DNA of 64,000 nt from contig CALADS010000068.1 of the NCBI GenBank assembly GCA_937890825.1, forward strand, positions 124,001 through 188,000. The letters run 5' to 3'. This DNA comes from an uncultured Bacteroides sp. GTDB taxonomy: Bacteria > Bacteroidota > Bacteroidia > Bacteroidales > Bacteroidaceae. Of this stretch, positions 8,885-18,416 are shown piece by piece. The translations under genes were made by a program, and so were the position numbers. The notes under the pieces are model-generated. The model saw only the letters and a list, made by a program, of their open reading frames with translations, did no database searches and was not told where the DNA came from. Each line of letters opens with the position of its first letter. Positions within the stretch are counted from its first letter, which is position 1.

Positions 8885-9823
8885 ATGAATGTAAAAGCCA
8901 AAGGTTATGCGCTGGGTGCCGTAGCAGCTGCTTCTTACGGCATGAATCCGCTGTTTGCCTTGCCTTTGTATAAGGCAGGTATGGACCCGGATTCTGTGTT
9001 GTTTTTCCGTTATTTGTTTGCCATTCCTCTGTTGGGCATCATGCTGAAACTCCGGGGTCGGAGTTTCCGGGTTCAGAAGACGGAGATTTTTCCGTTGATT
9101 GTTATGGGGCTGCTGGTGGCAGTGTCTTCCTTGACGTTGTTCGAGAGTTATAACTACATGGATGTGGGCATTGCTTCTACTTTACTGTTTGTTTACCCCA
9201 TTATGGTGACTTTGATTATGGCACTGGTCTATAAGGAAAGGCTGACGGTGCAACTCGTTATCTGTATGCTTTTGGCATTGGTAGGTATAGCTTTGCTGTA
9301 TAAAGGGAGCGATGGGGCTACCTTAAGTCTGGTGGGCACGCTGTTTGTCTTTGCTTCTTCTTTATCTTATGCCATCTATATTGTGGGTGTGAATAAGAGT
9401 GCTTTGAAAGATATGGCCACGTTGAAGGTTACTTTCTATGTGTTGCTTTTTGGTGTATCGCTGTTTGTGGTTCGTCTGTTGATGAAAGGGCAGTGCCATG
9501 TGCCTGAGGTAGATCAATGGTATCTATGGGCCAATCTGGTGGCTTTGGCTGTGTTTCCTACGGCTATCTCTTTCCTCTGCACTACCGGTGCCATCCAATA
9601 TATCGGTTCCACCCCTACGGCTATTCTCGGAGCCTTGGAACCCGTTACGGCCGTATTTTTCGGTGTAGTGGTTTTTGGCGAGACGCTGTCACTTCGTGAT
9701 ATTTGTGGTTTGATATTGATTATTACGGCAGTAACCTTCGTGATAGCCGGAAGTAATATCACTACTTATCTGGTGAGATTTCGCAAGCTGTTTCCCAGAA
9801 TTCCTCTGAAGCGTAAAGGATAA
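8885..9823 (+). CDS. EamA/DMT-family membrane transporter
   Basis: The 312-residue protein has about ten hydrophobic segments in two similar halves, each an EamA domain. The second-half signature PTAILGALEPVTAVFFGVVVFGE is split over TM9-10 and is typical of drug/metabolite transporters. Such proteins export amino acids, nucleosides or other small metabolites; the substrate cannot be told. It has its own -7 box and a strong terminator, so it is probably transcribed alone. Confidence 0.88.
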   Translation: MNVKAKGYALGAVAAASYGMNPLFALPLYKAGMDPDSVLFFRYLFAIPLLGIMLKLRGRSFRVQKTEIFPLIVMGLLVAVSSLTLFESYNYMDVGIASTLLFVYPIMVTLIMALVYKERLTVQLVICMLLALVGIALLYKGSDGATLSLVGTLFVFASSLSYAIYIVGVNKSALKDMATLKVTFYVLLFGVSLFVVRLLMKGQCHVPEVDQWYLWANLVALAVFPTAISFLCTTGAIQYIGSTPTAILGALEPVTAVFFGVVVFGETLSLRDICGLILIITAVTFVIAGSNITTYLVRFRKLFPRIPLKRKG

Positions 9824-9886
9824 GAAGTATTTTGTCACGTAGCCTTGTTGTGCTTCTCAAGGCATCGCAGGAAATTAAAAAAATAA

Positions 9887-9919
9887 AAAAACGGGATGCA
9901 TCACGCACCCCGTTTTTTT
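9887..9919. terminator. Intrinsic terminator after the EamA gene
   Basis: A GC-rich hairpin (ACGGG paired with CCCGT plus inner TGC/GCA) flanked by an A run on the left and seven Ts on the right can stop transcription from either side. The remainder up to 10002 is A/T-rich with nothing recognised. Confidence 0.75.
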
Positions 9920-10002
9920 GAGTTTTAATAAAAAAGGTTTTTATTATTTTGTTGAGAGTATTAGTTAAATTTTTAGAGAGAGTTTTCTAGAGAAAGTAAT
10001 TA

Positions 10003-10386
10003 TTACATGTTGGGGTTATCCATGGTAACTGTCATTTCAGGAATCAAAGCATATTCCCCTTTTCTTTTGTTCCACTTGTAGTAAGTAGTAGTAATGGACT
10101 TTCCCTGATATGCATAGCGGATGCATACATCTTTTTCCCAAGTATGCTTGGTGTTGTTCCATTTTAAAGTTTCATTTTCAGTCATACGTTTCTGGTCGTC
10201 ATACTTGTAGTTGTACTTCATGTAATTGGCCAGTAGACTACCTTCTGCTTTATAAACTGTCTGACCTACCATCACGCCATTTACTTCTTGCGAATTGTAA
10301 ATTAGGTTGTTTTTGTTGTCAGCAGATGCATTCATACCACAAACTAAGAGAAGAGATGATAAAATCAAAGTTTTTAAAGTTCTCAT
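10003..10386 (-). CDS. Small secreted DUF3836-like protein
   Basis: The 127-residue protein has a clear signal peptide (cleavage near the AxA of NASADN, about residue 22). The mature part resembles the short Bacteroides-specific family I know as DUF3836: NNLIYNSQEVNG near the start, then a TYR/LYS-rich stretch with the pattern YDDQKRMTENETLKW. Its function is unknown; it should be periplasmic or surface-located. It has its own -7 box at 10447-10454 and stands alone between terminators. Confidence 0.75.
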   Translation of the reverse strand: MRTLKTLILSSLLLVCGMNASADNKNNLIYNSQEVNGVMVGQTVYKAEGSLLANYMKYNYKYDDQKRMTENETLKWNNTKHTWEKDVCIRYAYQGKSITTTYYKWNKRKGEYALIPEMTVTMDNPNM

Positions 10387-10446
10387 GATACTTTTATTTA
10401 ATATTTATAATTTACAATTTTCTATCTTGTTTCTTGATTTCGGGTG

Positions 10447-10454
10447 CAAATGTA
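10447..10454 (-). promoter_or_regulatory. -7 promoter box for the DUF3836-like gene
   Basis: Read leftward this is TACATTTG, matching TAnnTTTG, about 60 bp before the start codon, implying a leader of about 55 nt. Confidence 0.55.
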
Positions 10455-10555
10455 CGACATTTATTTGAATTACATATAGTGCAACAATAAATTTATGTCA
10501 TTATGTCAATGCATAGTAGGCGTGTATAATTTCTTTTTGACAAGATATATAAATA

Positions 10556-10593
10556 AAAGAATATCCGGCTGAATCGAAGCCGGATATTCTTTT
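10556..10593. terminator. Terminator after polA
   Basis: A perfect 15-bp inverted repeat (10556-10570 with 10578-10592) with T-rich flanks lies 70 bp beyond the polA stop. The rest of 10387-10664 holds only the promoter noted above. Confidence 0.75.
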
Positions 10594-10664
10594 ATGCAAA
10601 CTGCCAATAGATTAGATTTCTTTGGTAGCTTTCTGATTGTAAGTTAAATATTGTTATATGCAGA

Positions 10665-13532
10665 TTAATGGGCCTCTAGCCAATTGTTTCCCCAGCCACA
10701 ATCGGCTTTTAGAGGCACCTGCATGGGGTATGCTCTTTCCATTTCTTCGATAACAATTTTTTCTACAAGCTCTTTTTCTGCCACTGGAACGCTGAAATTT
10801 AGTTCATCGTGTACCTGCAGAATCATTTTAGCTTTTAGATTGTAACTTCTGAAGCGTTCATCGATGCGTGCCATGGCCACTTTGATGATGTCGGCTGCGC
10901 TTCCTTGGATCGGTGCATTGATGGCATTTCGTTCGGCATATCCTCTTACCACAGCATTTTTTGAATTGATGTCTGGCAAATAGCGTTTGCGCTGGAAGAT
11001 GGTTTCCACATAGCCGTTTTCACGTGCCACCAGGATGCTTTTATCCATATACTCCTTTACTTGCGGGTAGGTCTGGAAGTATCCTTCTATTAATTCTTTC
11101 GCTTCTTTGCGGTCTACATTCATTCTTTCGGCCAGTCCGAAAACCGAAATTCCGTAGATGATGCCGAAGTTGGCAGTCTTGGCTTTGCGTCGCATATCGC
11201 TGGTTACCTCTTCTATATTTACCTTATATATTTTAGCAGCTGTAGCAGCGTGAATGTCGTGTCCGCTACAGAAGGCATCTATCATATTCCGGTCTCCGCT
11301 CAGGTGAGCCATGATGCGTAATTCTATTTGCGAATAGTCGGCCGAGAAGAACAGGCAGTCGTTGTCGGGTATGAAAGCCTTTCGAATTTCCTTTCCGTCT
11401 TCATCGCGGATGGGGATGTTCTGTAGGTTCGGGTTGCTGCTGCTCAGTCGTCCTGTAGCCGTAACGGCTTGGTTAAACGAAGTATGGATGCGCTGGGTGC
11501 GTGCATTGATAAGCAGTGGCAATGCATCAATATAGGTGCTCAAGAGTTTTTTCAGTCCTCTGTGTTCCAATATCTTTCCGATGATGGGGTGTTTGCTGCG
11601 CAGGCTTTCCAGCACTTCCTCACTGGTTACGTATTGTCCGGTCTTGGTTTTCTTGGCCTTTTCTACTATTTTCAGTTTGTCAAAAAGAATTTCGCCTACC
11701 TGTTTGGGTGAGGCGATGTTGAAAGTTTCACCGGCCAGTTCATAGATATGGTTTTCTATCTGTTGTAACCGTTCCGAGAAATGTTCCGAAGTTTTCTTCA
11801 AGGCTGCAGTATCTATGCGTACTCCATTGGTTTCGATATGCACCAATACGGGTACCAGCGGCATTTCTATGTCATAAAAGAGTTTTTCTACCTGTTGTTC
11901 CTTCAATTCTGTTTCCAGCACTTCTTTTAGTTGCAGAGTGATGTCAGCGTCTTCACAAGCATAGAGATAGACTTCTTCTGGTGCCAGATCGCGCATGTTT
12001 TTCTGGTTCTTTCCTTTAGGACCTATCAGTTCTTCTATGTGAATGGTTTCATATTGCAGATAGATTTCTGCCATATAGTCCATGTTGTGTCGCAGTTCTG
12101 GTTGTAGTACGTAGTGCGCCAACATGGTATCGAAGAGTTTGCCTTTTACCTGTACTCCATAATTTTGTAGCACAATGAGGTCGTACTTGATATTTTGTCC
12201 AATCTTGCACGAATGCTCGTTTTCATAGAGAGGTTTTAATCTATTTACAATTTTTAAGGCTTCTTCTCGATTATTAGGAACAGGTACATAATATGCCCGA
12301 TTTTTTTCATCGCTGAAGCTCATTCCTACCAATTCAGCCTCCATGGGTTCAGTTCCCGTGGTTTCCGTATCTATTGCGAGATTTTTCTTTGTAAGTAACT
12401 TTTGAACTAATTTGTCTATTTTATCCTCATTATCAACGAGTTGATATACTACATCCTCCTTATTTAATCGCTTTAGATTTGAATATTTAGAATCATCTGT
12501 CCAGTTGTCCGTAGAATTTGCAAACAAATCGCCTTGTGCATGGCCGGTAGATTTTCCGTCATGTGAATTTGTCTGTGCGAACAGTGTTCCGGCAAAGAGG
12601 TCGGGATTTTGTGTAGAGGTCCCCGTTGTTTTTTGCGAAGCGGGTAGGGGAGAACTGTCTTTTCCCAGCACCCGCTGAATCAGTGTCCGGAATTCCAATT
12701 CTTCAAAGAGCGTCCGTAGTTCTTCCTCCTTGGGCTCTTTCCGCATCAGCATTTCCATATCCAGTTCGATGGGCACATCTGTTTTGATGGTTGCCAGAAA
12801 TTTAGAGAACTTGATTTGCTCCCGGTTATTTTCCACTTTTGTCTTCAATGCCCCTTTCAGTTGGTCGGTATGCTCCAGCAAATTTTCTATGCTTCCGAAT
12901 TGGGCCACGAGTTTTTGTGCCGTTTTTTCGCCTACACCGGGACATCCGGGAATATTGTCGGAAGCATCGCCCATCAGACCCAGCATGTCGATTACTTGCA
13001 AAGTATTCTCAATATCGAATTTTGCTTTGATTTCTTCGGTGCCCATAATTTCGAATCCACCGTTGTGTTTCGGTCTGTACATGTATACCTTATCTGAAAC
13101 CAACTGACCATAGTCTTTGTCGGGAGTCATCATGTAGGTAGTAATTCCCTGCTTGCCAGCTTGGGTAGCCAGCGTACCGATTACATCATCAGCTTCGTAT
13201 CCGGGTACTTCCAAGATAGGAATCTGGTACGCGCGGATTACATTTTTTATAATAGGTACCGACCAGCGAATCGCTTCAGGCGTCTCTTCTCGTTGGGCTT
13301 TATACTGTTCATAAGCTTCGTGTCTGAAGGTAGGTCCCGAAGGATCGAAAGCTACCCCAATATGTGTGGGCTGTTCTTTTTTCAGCACCTCTTCCAGCGT
13401 GTTTACAAATCCCAGTACAGCCGACGTATTAAATCCTTTAGAGTTGATACGGGGGCTTTTGATAAATGCATAATAAGCCCGGTAGATGAGTGCATAAGCA
13501 TCCAATAAAAAGAGTTTATCTGTTGAATTCAT
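10665..13532 (-). CDS. polA: DNA polymerase I
   Basis: PolA fills gaps and removes RNA primers in replication and repair. With the start at 13532 (MNSTDKLF) the protein has 955 residues. The frame stays open for about 135 codons further upstream, but that extension reads back into the divergent prenyl-synthase gene and is not part of the family. Domains: 5'-nuclease (about 5-295); 3'-5' exonuclease (about 375-560) with intact DTE near 387, so proofreading is likely active; polymerase (about 580-955) with DYSQIELR near 731 and QVHDEL near the end. No convincing -7 box was found in the 88-bp gap shared with the divergent gene. Confidence 0.96.
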   Translation of the reverse strand: MNSTDKLFLLDAYALIYRAYYAFIKSPRINSKGFNTSAVLGFVNTLEEVLKKEQPTHIGVAFDPSGPTFRHEAYEQYKAQREETPEAIRWSVPIIKNVIRAYQIPILEVPGYEADDVIGTLATQAGKQGITTYMMTPDKDYGQLVSDKVYMYRPKHNGGFEIMGTEEIKAKFDIENTLQVIDMLGLMGDASDNIPGCPGVGEKTAQKLVAQFGSIENLLEHTDQLKGALKTKVENNREQIKFSKFLATIKTDVPIELDMEMLMRKEPKEEELRTLFEELEFRTLIQRVLGKDSSPLPASQKTTGTSTQNPDLFAGTLFAQTNSHDGKSTGHAQGDLFANSTDNWTDDSKYSNLKRLNKEDVVYQLVDNEDKIDKLVQKLLTKKNLAIDTETTGTEPMEAELVGMSFSDEKNRAYYVPVPNNREEALKIVNRLKPLYENEHSCKIGQNIKYDLIVLQNYGVQVKGKLFDTMLAHYVLQPELRHNMDYMAEIYLQYETIHIEELIGPKGKNQKNMRDLAPEEVYLYACEDADITLQLKEVLETELKEQQVEKLFYDIEMPLVPVLVHIETNGVRIDTAALKKTSEHFSERLQQIENHIYELAGETFNIASPKQVGEILFDKLKIVEKAKKTKTGQYVTSEEVLESLRSKHPIIGKILEHRGLKKLLSTYIDALPLLINARTQRIHTSFNQAVTATGRLSSSNPNLQNIPIRDEDGKEIRKAFIPDNDCLFFSADYSQIELRIMAHLSGDRNMIDAFCSGHDIHAATAAKIYKVNIEEVTSDMRRKAKTANFGIIYGISVFGLAERMNVDRKEAKELIEGYFQTYPQVKEYMDKSILVARENGYVETIFQRKRYLPDINSKNAVVRGYAERNAINAPIQGSAADIIKVAMARIDERFRSYNLKAKMILQVHDELNFSVPVAEKELVEKIVIEEMERAYPMQVPLKADCGWGNNWLEAH

Positions 13533-13595
13533 ATATATTAATTCTTTTTTTCTTGGTAAAAATACAAAAAAATACCGTATTAAGCGTTTTATTAC

Positions 13596-13603
13596 TACTT
13601 TTG
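13596..13603 (+). promoter_or_regulatory. -7 promoter box for the polyprenyl synthase gene
   Basis: TACTTTTG matches TAnnTTTG only 17 bp before the ATG at 13621, implying a leader of about ten bases. Confidence 0.6.
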
Positions 13604-13620
13604 TACTCAAATAGTTATTT

Positions 13621-14595
13621 ATGGACGTTTTATCACTCATTAAAAAACCGATTGTTACTGAGCTGGAAGAGTTCAAGACGCTTTTTAGTGACACATTATC
13701 CAGTTCCAATGCCTTGCTGAATAGTGTGTTAGACCACATTTCGCAACGAAGTGGCAAGAGAATGCGTCCGATCCTCGTATTATTGATGGCGAAGTGTTGT
13801 GGAAAAGTGACTCCCGCCACCCTGCATGCCGCTATTGCCTTGGAATTATTGCATACTGCTAGTCTGGTGCACGATGATGTAGTAGATGAAAGCAATGAAC
13901 GTCGCGGGCAATTGTCTGTCAATGCCATTTTCAACAATAAAGTATCTGTCTTGTCGGGTGATTACCTGTTGGCCACTGCTTTGGTTCAGGTATCGCAAAC
14001 TGCCAATTTGGAAATTATCCACACTGTTTCGATGTTGGGGCAAGAGTTGGCGGAAGGAGAATTGCTGCAGTTAGCCAATGTAAGCAACCAGGATTTTTCG
14101 GAATCAGTCTATTTCGATGTGATTCGTAAAAAGACTGCTTCTCTGTTTGCTGCATGTACCAAAGCCGGTGCTTTATCTGTGGGTGCTTCCGATGAAAAGG
14201 TGGAAATAGCCCGTTTGTTTGGTGAATACATCGGCATCTGTTTCCAGGTGAAAGACGATATTTTTGATTATTATGAAGCCAAGGAAATAGGCAAGCCTAC
14301 TGGCAATGACATGCGAGAGGGAAAGATTACGCTTCCTGCTCTTTATGTACTGAACACTACCCATGACGAAGAGGCATTGATGTGGGGAAAGAAGGTAAAA
14401 CAAGGAACGGCTTCGACCGATGAAATAGAGCATTTGGTAGCCTTCACAAAACAGCATGGCGGAATAGACTATGCCGTTTCTGTGATGCAGGCTTATCGCG
14501 AGAAAGCTTTGGCGCTGCTTGATTTCTGTACGGATGCAGCAGTCATACAGGCCTTGACAGCATATTTGGATTATGTAGTGATGCGGAATAAATGA
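13621..14595 (+). CDS. Trans-polyprenyl (octaprenyl-type) diphosphate synthase
   Basis: This 324-residue enzyme should elongate farnesyl or geranylgeranyl diphosphate with isopentenyl diphosphate to a long all-trans chain, probably the menaquinone side chain. Both Asp-rich Mg2+-binding motifs are visible: DDVVD near residues 84-88 (in LVHDDVVDES) and DDIFD near 214 (in QVKDDIFDYY). The GKRMRP substrate-binding stretch lies near residue 45. Length is normal for IspB-like enzymes. Product length cannot be deduced reliably. A very short leader separates the -7 box from the start. Confidence 0.93.
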   Translation: MDVLSLIKKPIVTELEEFKTLFSDTLSSSNALLNSVLDHISQRSGKRMRPILVLLMAKCCGKVTPATLHAAIALELLHTASLVHDDVVDESNERRGQLSVNAIFNNKVSVLSGDYLLATALVQVSQTANLEIIHTVSMLGQELAEGELLQLANVSNQDFSESVYFDVIRKKTASLFAACTKAGALSVGASDEKVEIARLFGEYIGICFQVKDDIFDYYEAKEIGKPTGNDMREGKITLPALYVLNTTHDEEALMWGKKVKQGTASTDEIEHLVAFTKQHGGIDYAVSVMQAYREKALALLDFCTDAAVIQALTAYLDYVVMRNK

Positions 14596-14614
14596 TGCCG
14601 TTCACTTTCAGCAT

Positions 14615-14657
14615 AAAAAATACCTGCAACCGATGAAAGGTTGCAGGTATTTTTTTT
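14615..14657. terminator. Bidirectional terminator between the prenyl synthase gene and deoC
   Basis: A near-perfect long stem (14615-14631 with 14639-14655) with A and T tracts on its two sides serves both converging genes. Confidence 0.85.
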
Positions 14658-14716
14658 AGAGTTTCGTGTTGACAAACTGATTAAAACTTATTCAGGAATA
14701 ATCTTTCAACAGTTTC

Positions 14717-15619
14717 TTAGAAGAATTTTGTTTCTTCGCCTAAGATATCCGAGAGCAGGAGATTGGCCAGACGGCTTGTTCCCAGACGGAACAACTGGTT
14801 GGTGAGCCATTCTTCGCCCAACACCTCTTTAACGATGGTATAATAAATCAGCGCATCCTTCACACAGTTGATTCCACCTGCCGGTTTGAAGCCAATCTTG
14901 GTGCCCGTCTGTATGTAGTATTCTTTAATGGCCTGGCACATCACATAGGCAGCTTCCGGAGTAGCAGCAGGTTGTTGTTTGCCTGTAGAAGTCTTGATAA
15001 AATCAGCGCCTGCATACATCGATAAGATGGAAGCTTTTTTAATATTGGCAGCCGTTCCCAGTGCACCGGTTTCCAGAATCACTTTCAGGTGGTGGTCTTT
15101 ACAGGTAGCTTTCAATTCCTGGATTTCATCGCACATCTCTTCATAGCTACCGTTCAGGAATTTGCCTACAGAAATCACGATATCTATTTCGTCTGCCCCT
15201 TCCATGATGGCCATGGCTGTTTCTGCCACTTTTACCTCCAGGAAAGTTTGTGAAGAGGGGAATCCGCCCGACACACAGGCAATGTTTACATCCTCCACTT
15301 CCAGCGTATCTTTTACCACTTCTGCAAAATTCGGATACACGCAAATGGCCGCTACATTTTTAAGGTCGGGATATTTTTCATCGAACAGGTTTACTTTCTG
15401 AGTAAATTTCATGACGCTTTCATCGCTGTCTTCACTTTTCAGTGTAGTGAGGTCGATGCAGTTGAACAGAAATTTTTTCACCTCTACCGTATCATTCTCA
15501 TCCACCTTTTCAGCGATTATTTTCGCCACTTGAGCAGCTATATCTGCATCGTTGAGCTGCGTATTGTACTTGGCTAATGCCGCCTCATACTTGTTTTGGG
15601 GGGATACATTTTTCTCCAT
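14717..15619 (-). CDS. deoC: Deoxyribose-phosphate aldolase
   Basis: DeoC cleaves 2-deoxyribose-5-phosphate to glyceraldehyde-3-phosphate and acetaldehyde in deoxynucleoside breakdown. The 300-residue protein is a class I aldolase with the Schiff-base lysine in ADFIKTSTGK (about residue 208) and the proton-relay lysine in GFKPAGGI. The N-terminal 50 residues are an extension common in Bacteroidetes versions. It is the last gene of a leftward cluster with mnmG, apt, uvrC, dtd and the MazG-like gene. The gap to the MazG-like gene is 33 bp. Confidence 0.95.
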   Translation of the reverse strand: MEKNVSPQNKYEAALAKYNTQLNDADIAAQVAKIIAEKVDENDTVEVKKFLFNCIDLTTLKSEDSDESVMKFTQKVNLFDEKYPDLKNVAAICVYPNFAEVVKDTLEVEDVNIACVSGGFPSSQTFLEVKVAETAMAIMEGADEIDIVISVGKFLNGSYEEMCDEIQELKATCKDHHLKVILETGALGTAANIKKASILSMYAGADFIKTSTGKQQPAATPEAAYVMCQAIKEYYIQTGTKIGFKPAGGINCVKDALIYYTIVKEVLGEEWLTNQLFRLGTSRLANLLLSDILGEETKFF

Positions 15620-15652
15620 AACTCAGTTGTTTTTTTGATGTAACATACAGGT

Positions 15653-16000
15653 TTATTTTAATTTCTCGTTGTTCAGGTGTCGTTTGTTGTCCCGCCGGGT
15701 CTTTTTTTCCAGCGAGTCCTGAAAGGCCCGGGTGATATCCGTACCCGTTTGGTTGGCAATGCAGAGCAGCACCCATAACACATCGGCCACTTCTTCTGCC
15801 AGGTTGTCTTTTTCTCCTTCCTTAAACGACTGGTCGCCGTATTTCCGAGCCATGATGCGAGCCAGTTCGCCCACTTCCTCGGTCAATACAGCCATATTGG
15901 TCAGTTCGCTGAAGTAGCGCACACCGTATTGCTTTATCCATTGATCTACCAGTTCCTGTGCTTCTTTCAGGGTGGGTGAAAACGTTGGTTCCATAGGCAT
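15653..16000 (-). CDS. MazG-like nucleotide pyrophosphohydrolase
   Basis: The 115-residue all-alpha protein has the metal-binding pattern of the MazG/dUTPase-beta superfamily: EEVGELAR (about 33-40) and EEVADVLW (about 65-72). Such enzymes hydrolyse NTPs or dNTPs to monophosphates and are thought to clean up non-canonical nucleotides. The substrate is unknown. The start at 16000 is only 1 bp after the dtd stop, so the two are translated from one mRNA; a second Met at codon 3 could also be used. Its neighbours dtd and deoC fit a quality-control and nucleotide-turnover theme. Confidence 0.85.
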   Translation of the reverse strand: MPMEPTFSPTLKEAQELVDQWIKQYGVRYFSELTNMAVLTEEVGELARIMARKYGDQSFKEGEKDNLAEEVADVLWVLLCIANQTGTDITRAFQDSLEKKTRRDNKRHLNNEKLK

Positions 16001-16001
16001 C

Positions 16002-16454
16002 TTATTCTTTACGTTTCGTATCTATACAGATGGTTACCGGCCCATCATTCAAGAGTTCCACCTTCATATCCGCTCCAAATTCTCCTGTTTTCACAGGCTG
16101 TCCTAAAGCCTGGCTCAAATCTTTGCAGAACTGTTCATACAGGGGGATTGAGATTTCCGGTTTGGCTGCATGTATGTATGAAGGGCGGTTGCCTTTCTTG
16201 GTAGATGCGTGCAGGGTGAATTGGCTCACCACCAGAATTTCTCCTTCGATATCCGTTACAGAACGGTTCATCACTCCGTTTTCATCGTCGAATATGCGTA
16301 AATTCACAATCTTCTTGCACAGCCAGTCGATGTCTTCCTGACCGTCGGTTTCTTCTATTCCCACCAGAATCATCAACCCTTTTCCGATGGCCGACTTGCA
16401 ATTTCCATCAATGGTAACCGAAGCATGTCCGGCTCGTTGTATCACTACTCTCAT
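16002..16454 (-). CDS. dtd: D-aminoacyl-tRNA deacylase
   Basis: Dtd frees tRNAs wrongly charged with D-amino acids or glycine. The 150-residue protein has normal length. It carries the active-site SQFTLHAST loop (about 77-85) and the C-terminal Gly-Pro cis-proline motif within NDGPVTI (about 137-143). It lies 37 bp after uvrC in the same direction and abuts the MazG-like gene. Confidence 0.96.
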   Translation of the reverse strand: MRVVIQRAGHASVTIDGNCKSAIGKGLMILVGIEETDGQEDIDWLCKKIVNLRIFDDENGVMNRSVTDIEGEILVVSQFTLHASTKKGNRPSYIHAAKPEISIPLYEQFCKDLSQALGQPVKTGEFGADMKVELLNDGPVTICIDTKRKE

Positions 16455-16491
16455 TCCATCCTTTTATTTAGTCCAACAACAAAGATAAGAA

Positions 16492-18321
16492 TTAATTTGT
16501 TTTCTTCTTGAAATATTCCTCAATGATTTTACCTTTCGCCTTTCCCACTACCTTGCTCACCTCTTCGGCCGAAACCTCTCGGATACGTTTCACACTTTTG
16601 AATTCCTTCAGTAAGGCTTGTTTGGTCTTCTCGCCTATACCTGCGATGGCATCCAGTTCAGAGCCCGTTTGCCTTTTGCTTCGTTTATCCCGGTGAAAGG
16701 TGATGGCATACCGGTGTACTTCGTCTTGAATCTGAGTCAGCAGTTGAAACAGCGGAGTGTTTTGTTTCAGCCCGATAGTCTGCGGTGGAAATCCGTAGAG
16801 CAGTTCCGATGTGCGGTGTTTGTTGTCCTTTGCCAGACCCGCTATGGGAATGGTCAGTTGCAGTTCCTCCAGCACTTCTTTTACGGCGCTCATTTGTCCC
16901 TTTCCACCGTCGGTAATCAAGAGGTCGGGCAGAGGGGTACTCTCTTCTATGGCCCGCTGATAACGCCGTCGTACCACTTCTTTCATCGAGGCATAATCAT
17001 CCGGTCCTTCCACCGTCTTGATGAGGTATTTCCGGTAGTCTTTTTTCGAGGGCTTTCCGTTGACAAAGACCACGCATCCGGCCACCGCATCCGCTCCTTG
17101 AATGTTAGAGTTGTCGAAGCATTCTATCCGTATGGGCGGCGAATCCAGGTGAAGCAATTGCTGTATTTCTTTCAGCAGACGCATGCTTCGCTGTTCAGGG
17201 TTCAACTTATCTGTTTGTTTCAAACGATCCAACTTGTATTGCTTCACATTGAGTAACGACAGCTCCAGAAGTTTCTTTTTATCCCCTTTGACCGGAATGG
17301 TAAAGGTGACATTCTTCAGCTCAATATCGGGCTCAAAGGGTACGATGATTTCGCGCGACAGACTCTGGTACCGTTCACGCATTTCAGCGATGCCCAATGC
17401 CAGCAACTCCTCTTTGCTTTCATTCAGCCGCTTTTTATATTCAAATGTGAAAGCCTGGTTGATGGCACCGTTCGTAATGTGCAGATAATTGATGAAAGCA
17501 CTGTTTTCCTCGGTATCCTCTTCGATGGAAAACACATCGATGTTGTGAAGCACGTTGCTTACCACTTCCGATTTCGCGCGATAGTTTTCCAGCAGCACAT
17601 ACTTTTCCTTTATCTTCTGCGCCTCTTCAAAGCGCATTTCTTCGGCCAAATCCTGCATTTGTGTCAGCAGCATTTGTTCCACTTCTTTCAAGTTTCCCTT
17701 CAGAATCTCTTTGATTTCATCGATGTTCTTCTGATACTCTTCCAGGCTCTGCTTGCCTACGCACGGCGCTGCACAATTCTTGATGTGGTATTCCAGACAC
17801 ACCTTGAATTTGCCCGCACGGATGTTTTCGGGCGTCAGATTCAACTTGCAGGTGCGTAGCGGATACAGTTGCTTTATCAGTTGCAATACCGCATTCATCG
17901 AAGGCAGGTGGCTATACGGTCCATAGTACACCGACCCGTTACGAATCACCTTTCGCGTCTTGAACACCCGGGGGAAATACTCGTTTTGCACACAGATGGA
18001 AGGATACGTTTTGTCATCCTTTAGCAGCACATTGTAGCGCGGCTTGTACTTCTTGATGAGATTATTCTCCAGCAGCAGCGCATCCTCCTCGCTGTTCACC
18101 ACGATGTAGCGAATGTCGGCTATTTTGCTGACCAGCACCCGCGTCTTTCCCGGCTCGTGTTCTCTGTTGAAGTAAGACGACACCCGCTTCTTCAGGTTCT
18201 TGGCTTTCCCCACGTAGATAATGGTACCCTCGGCATTCAGGTACTGGTAGATTCCCGGCCCGTCGGGCAGGTTGAGCACAATATTTTTCAGGTAATCGTT
18301 TGTTCTGAGTTCTTCTATCAT
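16492..18321 (-). CDS. uvrC: Excinuclease ABC subunit C
   Basis: UvrC makes both incisions in nucleotide excision repair after UvrAB loads on damage. The 609-residue protein has a GIY-YIG nuclease domain (residues about 20-100: PGIYQYL and IIYVGKAKNLKKR), a UVR motif near 205-240, the RNase H-like second nuclease domain (about 375-540, with ECFDNSNIQG and LLITDGGKGQ), and a C-terminal helix-hairpin-helix region (IAGIGEKTKQALL). All parts look intact. Confidence 0.97.
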   Translation of the reverse strand: MIEELRTNDYLKNIVLNLPDGPGIYQYLNAEGTIIYVGKAKNLKKRVSSYFNREHEPGKTRVLVSKIADIRYIVVNSEEDALLLENNLIKKYKPRYNVLLKDDKTYPSICVQNEYFPRVFKTRKVIRNGSVYYGPYSHLPSMNAVLQLIKQLYPLRTCKLNLTPENIRAGKFKVCLEYHIKNCAAPCVGKQSLEEYQKNIDEIKEILKGNLKEVEQMLLTQMQDLAEEMRFEEAQKIKEKYVLLENYRAKSEVVSNVLHNIDVFSIEEDTEENSAFINYLHITNGAINQAFTFEYKKRLNESKEELLALGIAEMRERYQSLSREIIVPFEPDIELKNVTFTIPVKGDKKKLLELSLLNVKQYKLDRLKQTDKLNPEQRSMRLLKEIQQLLHLDSPPIRIECFDNSNIQGADAVAGCVVFVNGKPSKKDYRKYLIKTVEGPDDYASMKEVVRRRYQRAIEESTPLPDLLITDGGKGQMSAVKEVLEELQLTIPIAGLAKDNKHRTSELLYGFPPQTIGLKQNTPLFQLLTQIQDEVHRYAITFHRDKRSKRQTGSELDAIAGIGEKTKQALLKEFKSVKRIREVSAEEVSKVVGKAKGKIIEEYFKKKTN

Positions 18322-18344
18322 GGCAGTACGATTGAAATGATTAA

Positions 18345-18416
18345 GACGCAGATTACGCGGTTTAATCGTGTGTTGGAGGATGTTTTCCTCCTTGCATCAT
18401 CCGCATAATCTGCGTC
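18345..18416. repeat. Inverted repeat between apt and uvrC
   Basis: Two 16-bp arms (18345-18360 and 18401-18416) pair with one mismatch. Inside is a second small hairpin (GGAGGA with TCCTCC, about 18376-18392). The outer arm (GACGCAGATTACGCGG) resembles a class of dispersed intergenic repeats I know from many bacteria. It sits inside a same-strand gene series, so it may form a processing or attenuation site. The rest of 18322-18475 shows nothing. Confidence 0.6.

Noticed and set aside
11019..11033. A CACGTG-containing parS-like sequence in polA
   Set aside because: Only about half of the flanking palindrome matches and the site is within a conserved coding region.
13533..13937. An N-terminal extension of about 135 residues on DNA polymerase I
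   Set aside because: It runs antisense into the prenyl synthase gene and lacks any similarity to the family. MNSTDKLFLLDAYALIYRAYYAF-type starts (at 13532) match PolA.
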